Shown: positions 34,960 to 42,396 of the stretch, piece after piece
Layout: every line of letters begins with the position of its first letter
Position numbering within the stretch: the first letter of the stretch is position 1
Assembly (NCBI RefSeq): GCF_001552155.1
Contig: NZ_BCQQ01000019.1
Location: 1-64,000 of the forward strand
Direction: 5' to 3'
Source of the DNA: Actinomadura formosensis NBRC 14204
GTDB lineage: Bacteria > Actinomycetota > Actinomycetes > Streptosporangiales > Streptosporangiaceae
DNA length: 64,000 nt
The notes under the pieces: generated by a model
Databases searched by the model: none
Told to the model about the DNA's origin: nothing
The model's input: the letters and a program-made list of their open reading frames with translations, nothing else
Program-made: the position numbers and the translations under genes

Positions 34960-36507
34960 TCACCGCCCAGTGCCCGGACGTATCGACTGGCCGTGCCGGA
35001 ACACGTTGCACGGATCCCAGTACCGTTTGACCTCCTGAAGTTTCGCGTAGCCGTCCTTGTAGTAGAGCGTCTCCCACGACTGGCCCGACGTGTTCCAGCA
35101 CGGATCGTTCAGATCGACGTCGGGATACCCGATGTAGCAGCCGTCCGTGATCTCGCCGTCCGCGACGGGCACGCCGCCGGTCGCCTCGAACGTCGCCCGG
35201 TAGATGTCGCGTATCCAGGCGATGTGCGTGTCCTCGCGGGGGTCGTGCTTCGGCCAGTAGACCTGGTACTGGACTTTCAGGATGGAGTCGCGCTGCCGTG
35301 CCGCCGTCCGGTACGGCGGCCTGTTGACGGCGCCGCCGTACGAGTCGACCTGGATGAGCGCCTGCTTGTTCGCATACTCGGTGTACCTCTCCTTGCCGAG
35401 ATAGGTCCACATCGCGGTGATCTGCCGCTCGGTGAAGGGTTTGCGCAGATAGGCCGACTTGTGCTTGCCGCAGCGGTTCTCGCCCCTGGAGTTCAGCACC
35501 TGCGTGGCCGTCAGCCACGGCATCACGCGTGGAACGTCCATGTGGACGAAGTGCTCCCCCATCACCGACCGGATCTTCGTGGCGGACGGCCCGATCCGCC
35601 CGTCGAGGGCGGCGATGAAGCCGGCCATCGCCCGGTGGCCGTCCGGGTCGTCCACGTCCACCTGCGCCAGAAGCCCGATCTGGCCGTTGCTGACATGGGT
35701 GAGCTTGAGCATCGCGAACAATTTCCCGGCCGCCGCCGACGGATCCTGGTGGTCGCGGAAGTACTCGCCGAACGCCGTCACCAGCGTGGCGAACTCGTCC
35801 TTGGTGAATTCCTTCCAGTCCCAGGCCAGGGCCGTCAGCAGAACCTGTTCGGGCGGCTGCGGAAGCCCCCGGAACCAGAACCGGGTGACGACCCCGAAGT
35901 TCCCCCCGCCGCCCCCGGTGTGCGCCCACCACAACTCACGCAGCCTCGGGTCCTCGTCATCACGCCTGGCCACCACCAGCCTGACGTTCTTGTCCTCGTC
36001 CACCACCGCCGCTTCCACCGCGTAGAGGTAATCGACGGTCAGCCCGTACTGCCGCGACAACAGCCCGAACCCGCCCGCCGGAACATGGCCGCCCAGCCCC
36101 ACCGAGTAGCACGACCCGCCCGGCAGCGCCTTCCCGCTGACGGGATACAGGTGGCCGTAGACATGCCGGTTGGTCGCCCCGGCCTCGACGCAGTACGCCT
36201 TCATCGAGCCGTCGTAGGACACCCCGCACATCGGGCTCACGTCCAGGATCACCCGCACGTCCTCGCCGCACACGAAGTCCTCGTAGCAGTGCCCGCCGGC
36301 CCGCACCGTGATCCGCGTCCGCGCCGGGTCCTCCGGCACCTCGCGCACCGCCTCGCCGAGCGCCGCCCGGACCTCCTCGGGCGTCCGCACCAGCCGCACG
36401 TACTCCGGCTCGGCGATCCACCGCTGGTTGAACCCCCGGCTGAGCGCCGGATACCGCTTGTCCCCGGCCCGGACGACCGTGGCCGGCAGCGTCGAGATCT
36501 CACTCAT
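34960..36507 (-). CDS. FAD-dependent oxidoreductase, berberine-bridge (BBE) type
   Basis: A 515-residue oxidase of the PCMH/BBE family. The FAD domain has RAGGHCYEDF with His73 and LPGGSCYSVGLGGHVPAGGFG with Cys133, the two residues expected to hold FAD covalently. The C-terminal BBE motif is YYKDGYAKLQEVKRYWDPCN, followed by VFRHGQSI. No signal peptide is visible. Relatives oxidise sugars, alkaloids or polyketides in secondary metabolism; the substrate here is unknown. ATG at 36507 is chosen because GGAGG lies 10 bases before it; a GTG at 36528 is possible. Confidence 0.88.
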   Translation of the reverse strand: MSEISTLPATVVRAGDKRYPALSRGFNQRWIAEPEYVRLVRTPEEVRAALGEAVREVPEDPARTRITVRAGGHCYEDFVCGEDVRVILDVSPMCGVSYDGSMKAYCVEAGATNRHVYGHLYPVSGKALPGGSCYSVGLGGHVPAGGFGLLSRQYGLTVDYLYAVEAAVVDEDKNVRLVVARRDDEDPRLRELWWAHTGGGGGNFGVVTRFWFRGLPQPPEQVLLTALAWDWKEFTKDEFATLVTAFGEYFRDHQDPSAAAGKLFAMLKLTHVSNGQIGLLAQVDVDDPDGHRAMAGFIAALDGRIGPSATKIRSVMGEHFVHMDVPRVMPWLTATQVLNSRGENRCGKHKSAYLRKPFTERQITAMWTYLGKERYTEYANKQALIQVDSYGGAVNRPPYRTAARQRDSILKVQYQVYWPKHDPREDTHIAWIRDIYRATFEATGGVPVADGEITDGCYIGYPDVDLNDPCWNTSGQSWETLYYKDGYAKLQEVKRYWDPCNVFRHGQSIRPGTGR

Positions 36508-36607
36508 GGCGGCATCGCCTCCGCGCACCTGGAAGAAGGACGCGAAGAACCCTTCCCAGCCCGCTCCGCATGTAGTCGATCGGTATCAGACGGTCAGCGA
36601 CCGGAAG

Positions 36608-36636
36608 AGGCCGCCGAGCGGCGGGCTCGGCGGCCT
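36608..36636. terminator. Perfect 12-bp hairpin in the FAD-oxidase / secreted-protein gap
   Basis: AGGCCGCCGAGC (36608-36619) pairs with 36625-36636 across 5 bases and is followed on the plus strand by TTCC. It lies downstream of the minus-strand secreted-protein gene. Confidence 0.6.
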
Positions 36637-36651
36637 TTCCCACCTGGGACG

Positions 36652-36683
36652 CCGTGACCCCGGTGGGGGTGCCGGGGTCACGG
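36652..36683. terminator. Second 12-bp hairpin in the same gap
   Basis: CCGTGACCCCGG (36652-36663) pairs with CCGGGGTCACGG (36672-36683) across 8 bases. It stands 45 bases after the stop of the secreted-protein gene and is probably its terminator. Confidence 0.6.
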
Positions 36684-36728
36684 CGTGGGGACCGGTTCGG
36701 CTGACGTCGGGCCGGCCGGTCCCCGGGG

Positions 36729-37223
36729 TCAGGAGGCGGCGAAGTCGTACTTGGCGGTGATGGTGGCGGATGCGGGGCAGAACAAGCCGCTGGTCCTGTT
36801 GACGGTCTGGTTCGCGAAGGTGGCGGTGACCGGGAGGTCCGTGCCGGTGAAGCCACCGGTCAGGTTTCCGCCGTAGGTGCAGCCGATGGCGTCCATCGCG
36901 AAGCCGTTGATGGTGGCGACGCCGTTGTCGAGCTTGCCGCTCCAGGGCAGGGCCTTGGGCGTGACCGTGACCCCGCAGCCGTCGACGGTGGCGGAGGTGA
37001 TGGACAGCGTGCCGTCGGAGGCGATGGTGCCCTTCAGTGTGGAGCTGGTGCAGGAGGCGGAGACTCCGGCGTCGATGGTCATGGTCCCGTTCAGGGTCGC
37101 CGTGAAGTTGCCGGCCGTCCAGGCCAGGGCGGGGGTGGCCGTCACGGCGAGGGCGAGGGCGGCCGCGGCGGAGGCCGAGGCGATCGTGGCCAGCTTCGTG
37201 GTGCGGGACAAGGGAGTCCTCAT
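36729..37223 (-). CDS. Small secreted protein of unknown function
   Basis: A 164-residue exported protein. The signal peptide (RTTKLATIASASAAAALALA) ends near ATPALA. The mature part is Thr/Gly/Ser-rich and predicted all-beta (AGNFTATLNGTMTIDAGV). It has four cysteines (SCTSST, DGCGVT, IGCTYG, LFCPAS) that could form two disulfides. ATG at 37223 is the natural start; the frame runs upstream without signal. I do not recognise a family. A perfect KstR-like palindrome sits 160 bases upstream. Confidence 0.8.
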   Translation of the reverse strand: MRTPLSRTTKLATIASASAAAALALAVTATPALAWTAGNFTATLNGTMTIDAGVSASCTSSTLKGTIASDGTLSITSATVDGCGVTVTPKALPWSGKLDNGVATINGFAMDAIGCTYGGNLTGGFTGTDLPVTATFANQTVNRTSGLFCPASATITAKYDFAAS

Positions 37224-37385
37224 TTCGAACGGTGGGCGTCGCGCCTGCACCCGAAGGGATGGGGGTGGAGGTCCATGATCCATGGGCCGCTCCGCCATGC
37301 CGGCCGGGCGGCGCGGGCGCCGTGAATCGAGGACCGGGAGCGGGGAACCGTCGTGCTTCGTCGCCCACAGGTTCCAGCACTCCAA

Positions 37386-37401
37386 GTAGAACGCGTTCTA
37401 C
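37386..37401. promoter_or_regulatory. Perfect 16-bp palindrome, KstR/TetR-type operator
   Basis: GTAGAACGCGTTCTAC is a perfect palindrome and fits the published KstR pattern TNNAACNNGTTNNA (here TAGAACGCGTTCTA). KstR is the TetR-family repressor of steroid-catabolism genes in mycobacteria and rhodococci. It lies 163 bases upstream of the minus-strand secreted-protein gene, and no other gene within 500 bases faces it. The dyad is seen; the regulator is inference. Confidence 0.6.
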
Positions 37402-37948
37402 AGAGAAAATAAGCAAAGTCCGCCGGACAGTCAATGGCCGATCCGAAAGATCATGCATTCCCCCTTACCCGGGCATTCACAAAATGGCGTTTCGAGTGTC
37501 CGATAGAGGTCCGGGCCAGCCGAAGCGTTCGCGGAGGACCGGGAGAAGGTCGGATCCGACCCAGGCGCGGAAGTCCTTCTGGTGATCAGGACCGGATTGA
37601 CAGAAGGAGAGGTGGGTGAACCCCGCACCGGACGGTCTGCGCCGCGGCCCCCTGCACCACCACGGCCGGGCGGTAGCGCATGGTCGGGCAGGTCGCCATA
37701 TTCCATGCCGGCTCGCACACCCGTCCGGTGGTGCCGAATCGTCAAGACACGGTCAGCGCCCCCCGGCGCGGCTTCGGCACGTGAGAACACGCGAGATGAC
37801 GCGACGACACGGCCGACCACGCCAGAGTTGGCCACAGTCTGTGACGTCTGCTATACGTAGAGCTACCGCACTCCGATTCTGGGGTGCGGAAGGCAACACC
37901 CGGTCTCCGCCTTGGGATCCGGGTGTGACAAGGAAGAGAAGGAAACAC
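37402..37948 (+). promoter_or_regulatory. Long untranslated gap with a candidate promoter for the peptide genes
   Basis: About 550 bases with no credible gene; long open frames on both strands have no family character. TTGGCC (37828-37833) and TATACG (37852-37857), 18 bases apart, form a possible promoter about 90 bases before the first peptide start. Composition is less GC-rich than the surroundings around 37400-37500 and 37830-37900. Confidence 0.4.
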
Positions 37949-38182
37949 ATGAAGTCCTACAGCTACACCGAGCTGGACCAGCTGGCCGGCGAGGTCCTGC
38001 CGGAGCGGGCCGTCCTGTCCACCCTTCTCGCCGGCGGCGGCGACGGCGGCGGCGCGATCGTCGTGCCGAACTGCGCGACCAACGTGGTCAACCAGAGCGG
38101 CAGCCTCGGCCAGCTGCTGCTCGCCGGGCCGAACACCACGACCGTCGCCTGCAGCGGCGCCACGGTGGCCGCCGGCGGCTGA
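37949..38182 (+). CDS. Small peptide with RiPP-like leader (candidate precursor 1)
   Basis: A 77-residue peptide. The N-terminal part YTELDQLAGEVLPERAVLS (6-24) looks like a RiPP leader; the rest is a Gly/Ala/Val/Thr-rich core with exactly two cysteines (42 and 68). The second half, GSLGQLLLAGPNTTTVAC (51-68), is closely similar to the next peptide. There is no Sec signal, no membrane helix and no LPxTG. The ATG has GAAGGAAA ahead. It is not a known lanthipeptide, lasso or thiopeptide precursor that I recognise. Function is inferred from the paralogue and the adjoining M50 protease. A perfect 13-bp hairpin follows the gene. Confidence 0.75.
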   Translation: MKSYSYTELDQLAGEVLPERAVLSTLLAGGGDGGGAIVVPNCATNVVNQSGSLGQLLLAGPNTTTVACSGATVAAGG

Positions 38183-38218
38183 TCCAGGCGCGCACGACCG
38201 CGGGCTCATGCCCGCACC

Positions 38219-38250
38219 GGAAGGGCTGGCGCTCTGCCGCCAGCCCTTCC
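38219..38250 (+). terminator. Intergenic hairpin between the two peptide genes
   Basis: GGAAGGGCTGGCG (38219-38231) pairs perfectly with 38238-38250 across 6 bases, followed by CCCTTCTTTCC. It could partly terminate transcription so that the first peptide is made in excess of downstream genes. Confidence 0.6.
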
Positions 38251-38282
38251 CCCTTCTTTCCGAACGACGCGAAAGCGAACAG

Positions 38283-38522
38283 ATGGGCCAGACGAACTCT
38301 CACACGCTCACCTACGCGGACCTCGACCGGCTGTCGGGCGAGGTGCTGCCCGGGCGGCTGCTGCTGTCGGCCCCCGGTCACGGAGGCTCCATCGATGCGG
38401 TGTACGCGTGCCAGTACACCCACTCCGCCGGGACGACCGGGCTGCTCGGCACCGGCCTGCTCGCGGAGCCCGAGCAAACGACGGCCACGTGCTTCCCCGT
38501 CGTGGTCCGCCCCGGCTCATGA
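38283..38522 (+). CDS. Small peptide with RiPP-like leader (candidate precursor 2)
   Basis: A 79-residue paralogue of the preceding peptide. The leader YADLDRLSGEVLPGRLLLS (11-29) shares the D-L-x-G-E-V-L-P-x-R-x-x-L-S pattern. The core has two cysteines (43 and 70) and GLLGTGLLAEPEQTTATC (53-70), which aligns with the first peptide as GxLGxxLLAxPxxTTxxC. The C-terminus FPVVVRPGS differs. The stop overlaps the ATG of the M50 protease by 4 bases, so precursor and protease are translated together. The start ATG at 38283 follows GAAAGCGAAC, a weak site. Confidence 0.75.
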   Translation: MGQTNSHTLTYADLDRLSGEVLPGRLLLSAPGHGGSIDAVYACQYTHSAGTTGLLGTGLLAEPEQTTATCFPVVVRPGS

Positions 38523-39868
38523 ACGCCCCGGCGAACCAGGCCACCGGAGACGCCGGCGCTCCGGCGCCGCTCACCCTTCCCGCCCTCGCCGAGGGCGCCG
38601 AACTCGTCGGCGAGTTCAAGAACTCCGGCTACCGCGAACCACCCCAACTGGTGTACCTGCCCGGCCGCCGGATCGTCCGGCTGCCGCCGCTGCTGTTCCT
38701 CGTCGCCGAGGCGCTGCACGAACACCGCGACCTGGCGGAGACGCGGGACGTGCCCGCGGCGCTCGACACGGTGGCGGCGTCGGTCAGCCAGAAGGCGGGG
38801 GCACGGCTGAGCGCAGAGCAGCTCGTCTACCTGGTCGACCGCAAGCTCGCGCCACTCGGCGTCACCACCTACAGCGACGGCACGCCGCCGGCCCGGGTCA
38901 AGGCCGATCCGTTCCTCGGGCTGAAGTTCAAGGTCGCCGTGATCCCCGAGCCGGTCACCTGGTTCCTCGCCGGGTTGTTCGGCTGGCTGTTCCGGCCGAT
39001 CGTCGTCGCCGCCGCGGTCACCGCCGTCATCGTGAGCGAGGTGTGGCTGCTGACCGCCCGGTCGATCGCCGACGCGCTCCAGCAGACCTTCCTCGTCCCG
39101 GTCAGCATCCTGATGATCATGGGGCTGGGGGTGCTGTCGTGCGCCTTCCACGAGATCGGTCACGCCGCCGCCTGCCGCTACGGCGGTGCCCGGCCGGGAG
39201 TGATGGGATGCGGCATCTATCTCGTGTGGCCCGCCTTCTACACCGATGTCACCGAGTCGTACCGGCTCGGCCGGGCGGGCCGGCTCCGCACCGACCTCGC
39301 GGGCGTCTACTTCAACGGCATCTTCATCGTCGGGCTCACGCTGCTGTACCTGGCGACGGGGTTCGAGCCGCTGCTCGTCGCCGTGCTGTACGTCAACGTC
39401 GAGATGGTCCAGCAACTGCTGCCGACGCTGCGGTTCGACGGGTACTACATCATGTCGGACCTGATCGGCGTGCCCGACCTGTTCAAGTACATCGGCCCCA
39501 TCCTGCGCCGGACGCTGCTGCGGCGCCCCGCCGACGCACGGCTCCGGGACCTCAAGCGCCGGCCGCAGATCCTCGTCACGCTCTGGGTGCTGACCGTGGT
39601 CCCCCTGCTGGTGTTCCAGATCGGACTCATCGTGTCGCAGATCCCGAACCTGGTCGCGAAGGACTGGTGGATGGTGCGCCGGCTCGCCTTCACCGCCTCC
39701 CAGGGGGGCGGCCCGCTCGAACTGGTCACCTCCGGGCTCCAGATCGTCCTGCTCGTCCTGCCGCTGGCCGGTGTGGCGCTGATCCTTTTCGGTTTCGCAC
39801 GCCGGCTGGTGCGGTGGGCCGTCCGCTACGTCCAGGGGCCCGGGCCCCAGGCGATGCCGGGCACCTGA
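38519..39868 (+). CDS. Membrane M50 metalloprotease with N-terminal PqqD-like domain
   Basis: A 449-residue membrane protein. The N-terminal part (about 20-120) has QLVYLPGRRIVRLPPLLFLV and a helical tail, resembling PqqD-type RiPP recognition elements found in peptide zinc metalloproteases. At least five hydrophobic segments follow from 140 on. The zinc site is HEIGH (211-215), with the third ligand Asp307 in LPTLRFDGYYIMSD. Segments NGIFIVGLTLLYLATG and the C-terminal LQIVLLVLPLAGVALILF are membrane helices. Known relatives include YydH of the epipeptide system. Likely role: processing the two small peptides encoded immediately upstream. The recognition-domain call is moderate confidence. 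Confidence 0.85.
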   Translation: MNAPANQATGDAGAPAPLTLPALAEGAELVGEFKNSGYREPPQLVYLPGRRIVRLPPLLFLVAEALHEHRDLAETRDVPAALDTVAASVSQKAGARLSAEQLVYLVDRKLAPLGVTTYSDGTPPARVKADPFLGLKFKVAVIPEPVTWFLAGLFGWLFRPIVVAAAVTAVIVSEVWLLTARSIADALQQTFLVPVSILMIMGLGVLSCAFHEIGHAAACRYGGARPGVMGCGIYLVWPAFYTDVTESYRLGRAGRLRTDLAGVYFNGIFIVGLTLLYLATGFEPLLVAVLYVNVEMVQQLLPTLRFDGYYIMSDLIGVPDLFKYIGPILRRTLLRRPADARLRDLKRRPQILVTLWVLTVVPLLVFQIGLIVSQIPNLVAKDWWMVRRLAFTASQGGGPLELVTSGLQIVLLVLPLAGVALILFGFARRLVRWAVRYVQGPGPQAMPGT

Positions 39869-39879
39869 ACACGCCCGGA

Positions 39880-39917
39880 CGAGCGCCGGACGCCCGCGGC
39901 GGGGCGTCCGGCGCTCG
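39880..39917. terminator. Strong bidirectional terminator hairpin after the M50 gene
   Basis: A perfect 16-bp stem (39880-39895 with 39902-39917) closes a 6-base loop between the convergent M50 and PP2C genes. It marks the end of the peptide/protease transcript. Confidence 0.8.
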
Positions 39918-39920
39918 CGT

Positions 39921-41132
39921 TCACCGCACGGCCTGCCTGATGTCCCGCATCCCGGGCCATCCGTGCCATTCGAGGAGCAGGACGGTGGCGTCGTCGTCCA
40001 GGCGTCCCGCGTGGTGGGTGAGGATGTTGTGGACGAGGCGCCGCAGCGTCTCGGGCACCGACAGCCCGTCGGCCTCGCGCTTGATGACGAAGTCGACGAA
40101 CCGGCGCAGCCCGAACTCGCGTTTGGCCGGGTCGCGGGCCTCCACGATGCCGTCGCTGTACAGCAGGAGGCGGTCATCCGGTTCGAGTTGCTCGCTGCAC
40201 AGCCTGGGAACGATGCCGAGGCCCGTCCCCAGCGGTGTGCCCGGCTCGCACTCCAGTGTGGTCACCCAGTGCGACTTGCGGATGACCACGGGCGCGGGAT
40301 GACCGTGCGAGATCCACGACAGCAGGCCCGACCGGAGGTCGAGCTCCGCCAGGATCGCCGTGACGAAACGCCCGCTCCCGTCCTGTTCGAGCAGCGCCTC
40401 CTCGATCGCCCGCCCCGCCTCGATCAGACCGGCCCCTTGCAGCCGGCTGTTGCGGAACGCCGCGACGGCCAGGTTGGCCGTCAGCCCGGCGGCGGTGTCA
40501 TGCCCCATCGCGTCGAAGATCGCCAGATGTACCGTGTCGCCGGCCAGCGCGTAGTCGAAGGTGTCGCCGCCCAGCATGTAGGCCGGCTCCAGGGCGGCAC
40601 TGATGACCACCTGGTCGTTGGCGAAGGTCTTCGGGGGCATCAGCCGCCACTGCATCTCCGCCGACACCGCCATGTCCCGGGTCCGCACCAGCCGGGAGAA
40701 GGAGTCGCTGTACGGCCCCTTGCTGACGATGATCAGCGCGACCGTCGCGGCGAGGTACTCGGCGTCCTCCCTGGCTCGGGCGTCGTCCCGGCCGATGGTC
40801 ACCCTGATCACCCCGATCCGCTCGGCCCCGTTGAGGATCGGCAGCCAGTAATGGCAGGTCCCGTCGTCGAACACCTGCCCGGTCGTCGGCTCCATCATCT
40901 GGAACACCCGGCCCCCGATCGTTCCCTCGATCCTGAGCTCCGCGGCCTCCGCCCCCGGGGCCCGCCCGGCGTCCGGCCCCCTGCCGGTCAGCAGCCGCAG
41001 CACCGTCTGCTGCAGGTCGACGACGTAGATCGCCACGTCGTGGAGCCCCTCGTCGGCGGCGTAGCGGGCCACCGCGTCCGGCAACTGCTCCATGGACATC
41101 AGGTGACTGGCCGTCACCAGCTCTCTCAGCAT
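39921..41132 (-). CDS. PP2C-type (SpoIIE) serine phosphatase with GAF-like sensor
   Basis: A 403-residue cytoplasmic phosphatase of the RsbU/SpoIIE family. The N-terminal half (about 1-165) is a GAF-like domain (VARYAADEGLHDVAIYVVDL). The phosphatase domain starts near 180 with PAYMLGGDTFDYALAGD and has the metal motif IFDAMGHDTAAGLTANLAV, a GHPAPVVI block and LLLYSDGIVEARD. Such enzymes usually act on anti-anti-sigma factors. No direct partner is beside it, though an anti-sigma/sigma pair is encoded at 12.7-14.0 kb. ATG at 41132. Confidence 0.9.
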   Translation of the reverse strand: MLRELVTASHLMSMEQLPDAVARYAADEGLHDVAIYVVDLQQTVLRLLTGRGPDAGRAPGAEAAELRIEGTIGGRVFQMMEPTTGQVFDDGTCHYWLPILNGAERIGVIRVTIGRDDARAREDAEYLAATVALIIVSKGPYSDSFSRLVRTRDMAVSAEMQWRLMPPKTFANDQVVISAALEPAYMLGGDTFDYALAGDTVHLAIFDAMGHDTAAGLTANLAVAAFRNSRLQGAGLIEAGRAIEEALLEQDGSGRFVTAILAELDLRSGLLSWISHGHPAPVVIRKSHWVTTLECEPGTPLGTGLGIVPRLCSEQLEPDDRLLLYSDGIVEARDPAKREFGLRRFVDFVIKREADGLSVPETLRRLVHNILTHHAGRLDDDATVLLLEWHGWPGMRDIRQAVR

Positions 41133-41523
41133 CGGCTCGCCGCCCTACGCTCTCGGCTCTCCACGGCTCATCCCACGCCACTCGCCATCCTCCTGGGAGG
41201 GGTTTACCCTTCGTGTCTTTTCCCATGTGACACCCGGTCCAAGGCGGGCCGGGCATACGGCCGTCCGGCCGGTACGCCGCCCTGCCGGGGCGGCACCGGG
41301 GCGCACCGGCCGCCGCGGACCTCCCGGCCGTACCGGCGGCGGAGGGGCGGGTGAGGTGGGACACACCGGGGGCCGGCCGCACCCGCGCCGGACCGGCCGA
41401 AGGCACAGGTCACGGGCCGAGTTTATCGTTTTCTGACAAATCATGCCGGAAAAGCACGACCATGAATTAACTGAAGGAATGTGCTAAAACCCGTCTGAGG
41501 TTCGGCGACGCGGAAGGATCATC
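41133..41523 (+). other. Intergenic region upstream of the oxygenase operon
   Basis: About 390 bases between divergent genes. A GC-rich half with short palindromes (GGCCG repeats at 41247-41350) is followed by an AT-richer 90 bases (41420-41510), where promoter elements for the operon probably lie. No gene and no clear -35/-10 pair could be supported. Confidence 0.35.
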
Positions 41524-42387
41524 ATGGGCGCGGCGGAGGCTCTCGCACAGGTGGCCGACACGGAACGCTATCCGCTGACCGATCCGGACGGCACCGGCTG
41601 GCGCGCCGTCGTTTCCCGGACACGGGACGAGCTGGAGCGATCCGGATGCTGCGTGCTGCCCGACTTCATTCGCCCCGCATTGCAGGACGCGCTGCGGGCG
41701 GAATGCGCGACGATCTCGCCGTCCGCCCATTATGACGTCGAAACGGTGAACGCCTACAACATCGATGTCGATACGCCATTGCCGGACGGCCACCCGGGGC
41801 GCATCAGATTCCAGCGGGGCAACGCGTTCGTCGCACGTGACCGCATCCCCGCCGGCTTCATCATCCACCGGCTTTATGCGAGCGGGCTCTTCCAGCGGTT
41901 CGTGGCGAGCTGCTTCGGGCTGCCGCGGGTGCGCGAGCTGGCCGATCCGCTGTCGGGGCTCTGCCTCAACGTCGTCAACCCGGGGATGGAGCATCCCTGG
42001 CATTTCGACACCAACGAGTTCACCGTGAGCCTGCTGACGCAGGAGTCCGCGGACGGAGGCGTCTTCGAGTACTGCCCGAACATCAGGACGGCGGAGCGGG
42101 AGAACTTCGGCGACGTCCGGGACGTGCTGACCGGGCGCGGCGAGCACCTCGTCCGCCGGCTCACGCTGCGCCCCGGCGACCTGCAGCTGTTCAAGGGACG
42201 GTACTCGCTGCACCGGGTGAGCACGGTCCGCGGGGACACGGCGCGGCACACCGCGATCTTCGCCTACAGCGAGCGCCCGGGGGTCATCGGCAGCGTCGCG
42301 CGCACGAGGCAGCTCTTCGGCCGTGTCCTGCCCGAGCACCTGGCGGCGGAGGGGCGCGCCGTCCGGGTCGACCGGTTGCTCGATTAG
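41524..42387 (+). CDS. 2-oxoglutarate/Fe(II) oxygenase, phytanoyl-CoA dioxygenase-like
   Basis: A 287-residue non-haem iron enzyme. The metal triad is His160, Asp162 (PWHFDTNEF) and His230 (FKGRYSLHRV); an arginine for 2-oxoglutarate lies in TARHTAIFAYSERPG. The fold and the blocks NEFTVSLLTQESADGGVFEY and GRYSLHRVSTVRGDT are reminiscent of the BesD/HalD group that acts on free amino acids. Halogenases of that group lack the Asp, so the intact HxD predicts hydroxylation. Substrate unknown. It is the first gene of an operon: the TAG stop overlaps the ribosome site of the methyltransferase gene. Confidence 0.85.
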   Translation: MGAAEALAQVADTERYPLTDPDGTGWRAVVSRTRDELERSGCCVLPDFIRPALQDALRAECATISPSAHYDVETVNAYNIDVDTPLPDGHPGRIRFQRGNAFVARDRIPAGFIIHRLYASGLFQRFVASCFGLPRVRELADPLSGLCLNVVNPGMEHPWHFDTNEFTVSLLTQESADGGVFEYCPNIRTAERENFGDVRDVLTGRGEHLVRRLTLRPGDLQLFKGRYSLHRVSTVRGDTARHTAIFAYSERPGVIGSVARTRQLFGRVLPEHLAAEGRAVRVDRLLD

Positions 42388-42396
42388 GAGGGCGCG

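Noticed and set aside
37431..37835. Open frame of 134 codons on the minus strand in the gap before the peptide genes
   Set aside because: No ribosome site or recognisable domain, and codon use is unlike neighbouring genes.
37949..38522. The two small peptides as chaplins or rodlins
   Set aside because: They have two cysteines and hydrophobic cores, but no Sec signal peptide and no chaplin domain; the shared leader and the M50 gene fit a RiPP-like system better.
41524..42387. The 2OG oxygenase as a halogenase of the BesD type
   Set aside because: Parts of the sequence resemble that group, but the iron-binding HxD is intact; halogenases replace the Asp with Gly or Ala.
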